Of a stretch of 64,000 nucleotides of DNA, positions 61,148 to 64,000 are shown piece after piece; the stretch's first letter is position 1; each line of letters begins with the position of its first letter. The position numbers were made by a program, and so were the translations under genes. This DNA comes from Apostichopus japonicus (lineage: Eukaryota; Echinodermata; Holothuroidea; Aspidochirotida; Stichopodidae), in the NCBI RefSeq assembly GCF_037975245.1, contig NC_092580.1, positions 1,771,501 through 1,835,500 on the forward strand, written 5' to 3'. A model generated the notes under the pieces. That model saw only the letters and a program-made list of their open reading frames with translations, searched no databases and had not been told where the DNA came from.

Positions 61148-62274
61148 GTGAAAGGATTAATTATCAAAAGCTAGTACTGTGCGTGCAGTTAAGACAGAAA
61201 GAAATAATAAAATACAGACGTTTTATATCTCAAATTTCTGTGTCTGTTTCTTTTTAAGCCACCAATTGAAGTTCTTAGACTTTTTTTTTCCCTTTTGATT
61301 TCATTTCTTATGTGCGTTTAATCCCCCGCCTTCAGAAGAATTGTGCAGAAACTTTAAAATTTAAGTCTCAAATGTACTTATGAACGTTTCAGTTCGATAA
61401 TACTTTAACCTGAGAAGCAAAGAAAGCACTTTAATTTAAGGCCTTTGGAAAGAATTTAACCTGAAAGTCTTTGTTAAACCTCTCTGTCCTTTTAAAACAA
61501 GTTTACAAAGCACACAGTAATTCTGAGGATGCTAAACTCTCCTATGTTTTGAGAAATTCTTCCTTTTTCAAGCAAAAATCTGGTAACATTGTGAATCAGC
61601 TTCACATCCAAAACTTAGATATTACATAGGCCTAATTATAAACTTGAATGTTCTCTATAGAATTTACAACTGACAGAGATATACAATAGAAACAAGTTGT
61701 AATTCTAGAAAATTTAATTTGCAAGTTCGATTTGGCCAACCTAGCATATAGATATATTGCAGATTCAAGCTTCCTAGCCTAGCTTTATCAGGTTCAATTT
61801 GGCCAACCTAGCATAAAAAAGTTGTAGGTCTAGCAGTTTCAAGCTTAATAGAGCTAGCTTTATCAGGTTCAATTTGGCCAGCCTAGCATTGTTAGGTCTA
61901 TCACATTCAAGCTTCCCAGCCTGTAGCTTTATGAAGCTAGCAGGTTTAATTGGTCAGTAATTGACATTATAGGTCCAGCAGACTGAAGCTTTGAGATTTA
62001 TCAGTCTTTCTAAGTTTTCAAGACCAAAAATAACATCTTACCTCCAGTAATATCATCTTTCCTATTACATTTTTTTTTTATATATCTGCCCGCAATAAGT
62101 TATTAGTAAGATCCTTCTTTTTCAGTGAACAATCTGGGTTTTTTGAAGATGTTTATAGCTCTTTCGATAACATCGCATTCGACTGTCACTTAAAACAGGT
62201 AGTTATTTTAAATCAGGAACATGTACAGTATAAGCTCTGCAATTTGTTTTTTTGCCAATTTCTTTGCATTAAAG
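61148..62274. other. Intron 7 candidate, with a degenerate tandem repeat
   Basis: Contains the GGTTCAATTTGGCCA repeat described separately. It ends in a long pyrimidine-rich tract (TTTGTTTTTTTGCCAATTTC) and AAAG at 62271-62274, a convincing acceptor. Confidence 0.5.
61720..61960. repeat. Degenerate tandem repeat, roughly 67-75 bp period
   Basis: GTTC(G/A)ATTTGGCCAACCTAGC recurs at 61725, 61792 and 61867, each followed after some 30-40 bp by TTCAAGCTT and CTAGCTTTAT(C/G)A. The copies differ by substitutions and indels. Confidence 0.75.
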
Positions 62275-62438
62275 TGAAGAAGTGTGGAGGTAATGGTAGT
62301 ATAATACATAAATTACCGGAAATTACCAGAGGGAATGTCGTGACTATTCACAACACATCGGATATTTATACTCATTACTTTCTTCTGAGAGTCCCTCCAA
62401 GGGATACTTATGTGAAGCTTTCAACTCTAGCGCATTAA
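62275..62438 (+). CDS. Tentative exon 8: start of a further CUB domain, 3' end unresolved
   Basis: After a strong acceptor the plus frame in phase 1 reads KKCGGNGSIIHKL, EITRGNVVTIHNTSD and YFLLRVPPRDTYVKLSTL. C-G-G near the start, a G-x-V/I-x-I segment, and L-x-V-P-x-x-x-x-V-x-L-x-x-L are the expected opening pattern of a CUB domain. NGS and NTS are glycosylation sequons. The frame meets TAA at 62436-62438, which would truncate the domain. A weak donor GTGAAG at 62412 (after ..PRDTY) is an alternative exon end. Either the gene ends with a partial domain, or the real 3' junction or later exons lie outside what I can resolve. Confidence 0.5.
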
Positions 62439-64000
62439 AATATTCATATATATATATCCAAGTTAACTTACATGCTGTATAATGTTGTAATCAACAGAAA
62501 ATGATTGCACATGACTACAATACCAGGGGGCAACTATAGCTTTATCTCTGAATATTGCTGTTTTCAAATTATCATTTCGAATAGGAAAGTGTAGTAGCTA
62601 CCAATGGTTAATATACAGCCTACGATGCCTTTTTTTTCATTTACGATAGAGAACTTACAAAAGAGAACATTACCAATAATACCCAGTGAACATTTCTTTT
62701 TAATAGGGACTGTACTGATAATGATGAGGTATAGGTAGTTACAGTGAAGACTGCCTTGCTTGCTCAGTTTATGTTACCATGTAAATTACTGTTAGTAAAG
62801 AAGTTGTTATAAGTTAGAATATTATGCAAAATTATGAATATTCAAAAAATAAAAAATGCTATAAAGTTTGTTACGTATTTCAAATTTTGTAGCCATTAGA
62901 ACAAATCTGGCAATGTTTTGCTACTGTGTAATCTCTATAGGAAGGATTCACTATTTGATTAACAAGTGCCATTCATTTATGGCACTTCTTCTGAAGTAAT
63001 TGGAAGTGTTGACAACATATAACACAATAGCTGTGTAGTTTATTTTACTATATGGTCTGATCTTATTTGTGGTGGTGGGGGCAGGGCAGGGCACTGGGGA
63101 GGAACTATACACTTAAGTGGCAAAACATAGTTTTATTAATGTGTGGTATAAAGATACTATTATCTGTAAAACCCCAGGTTTTCTTCCAATTTTGACAAGT
63201 GTTGAAAAACAGGGAATATATAATTGATATTGTGGTTGCGGTGTCTGATTTTAGAAGTTTCAAAATGGAACCTGATTCCTCCTTGAATTTGAAGTCAGAA
63301 AGAATTGAAATCTTCTATGAGCTGAATAGATTAATCTGACTCAATAAAAGACACCATAATGTATTGCAGTTCTCATGCAGTCCAACCCCAATAGTTTTAG
63401 ACCAAGCTAGTTGTTGCTTCTTATTGCTTTCATTCCAATACAGTTGTTCTCTTTATAGGCTGGGTTTATAGGCTGAGGTTGTGCACCTCAACATTGATAA
63501 ATTTGCTTGATGCATACCTGAAGAATCAAAGCTACAGTGTGAAATGTTTCTTCACAGGTAATGAGTGCGGTATTGAAGAACTTAAGCATGCTTAGACTCT
63601 GGATGTGTGACCTGATGAAGTCACTTTGGCTTTGAGTACAATATTTCTGTATGTTGCCTTGTTGTATGATTCTAACCGTTATCGTAATTACGGACTTTGC
63701 GTTCCGCGTTATTGTCATTGCGGACGTTGCAATCCCCGGTCCTGCTCATAATTTTGCAACCTGGTTGACTCCATAGTCTTCCCTTTCATGAAACAAAAGA
63801 AGAAACAAAAGAAATTTCAGACTTTGAAAAGGACATTATTCTATGATGATCAAGGGAAATGAAAAAGGTGTTTTGTTCATCCTCTCCCCCAATGTAGGGA
63901 ATGCAAATCTCACCTTCAGTTTGCGACCAAATTCCTTCCCTGTTTAGCTACTTTGATAGCAAATATTGCTAGTCCAGAAATTTTTGAGATGCTATACATA
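62439..64000. other. Downstream intron or intergenic DNA; no gene seen
   Basis: AT-rich DNA with a G-rich patch (63069-63100). No CUB-like exon, poly(A)-associated gene end or RNA gene was recognised. The minus-strand frame at 63488-63718 has no protein features. Confidence 0.4.

Overview
This window looks like a piece of a metazoan nuclear genome, most likely a marine invertebrate; an echinoderm such as a sea cucumber fits but cannot be proven from the sequence alone. It is AT-rich and intron-dominated. There are no bacterial-style gene runs, many non-autonomous DNA transposons, many poly-G/poly-C and (CA)(TA) tracts, and short exons with GT..AG boundaries far apart. Most long open frames lie in repeats and are not genes.

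One gene can be supported: a plus-strand secreted or extracellular protein built from CUB-like domains. Its first recognised coding exon (CDS 27516-27648, signal peptide) is followed by exons at 40103-40359, 41610-41808, 47174-47317, 53052-53252 and 56305-56524. All have matching splice phases (1-0-1-1-1-2). Two more exons, at about 60936-61147 and 62275 onward, are tentative and their 3' ends are unresolved. The 5' UTR exon and promoter were not located. The gene probably continues past the right edge.

Positions 1-27484 hold no recognised gene. They contain two clear MITE-like insertions (14559-14930 with a near-perfect 8-bp duplication; 21312-21880 with TTAA ends), a 45-nt perfect palindrome (9736-9780), local tandem duplications and one possible coding fossil near 17.4 kb. 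Intron 1 (27649-40102) carries a second 569-bp TTAA element (30429-30997), a (CA)n(TA)n tract, and a 5.84-kb composite mobile element (32509-38351). That element has 273-bp terminal inverted repeats that I read as identical; it is filled with tandem arrays and interrupted by a 1.87-kb nested element (36082-37947). A 9 x 50-bp minisatellite (38731-39182) follows.

The most unusual observation is that two different 5' splice sites of the CUB gene sit inside tandem arrays. The end of exon 2 plus the start of intron 2 is present as 3 x 60 bp (40341-40520). The 3' 85 bp of exon 4 plus the first 19 bp of intron 4 is present as 6 x 104 bp (47233-47856). Each array multiplies donor sites but adds no obvious acceptors. 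Intron 6 holds a second composite insertion (58855-60793) with a third MITE nested inside it.
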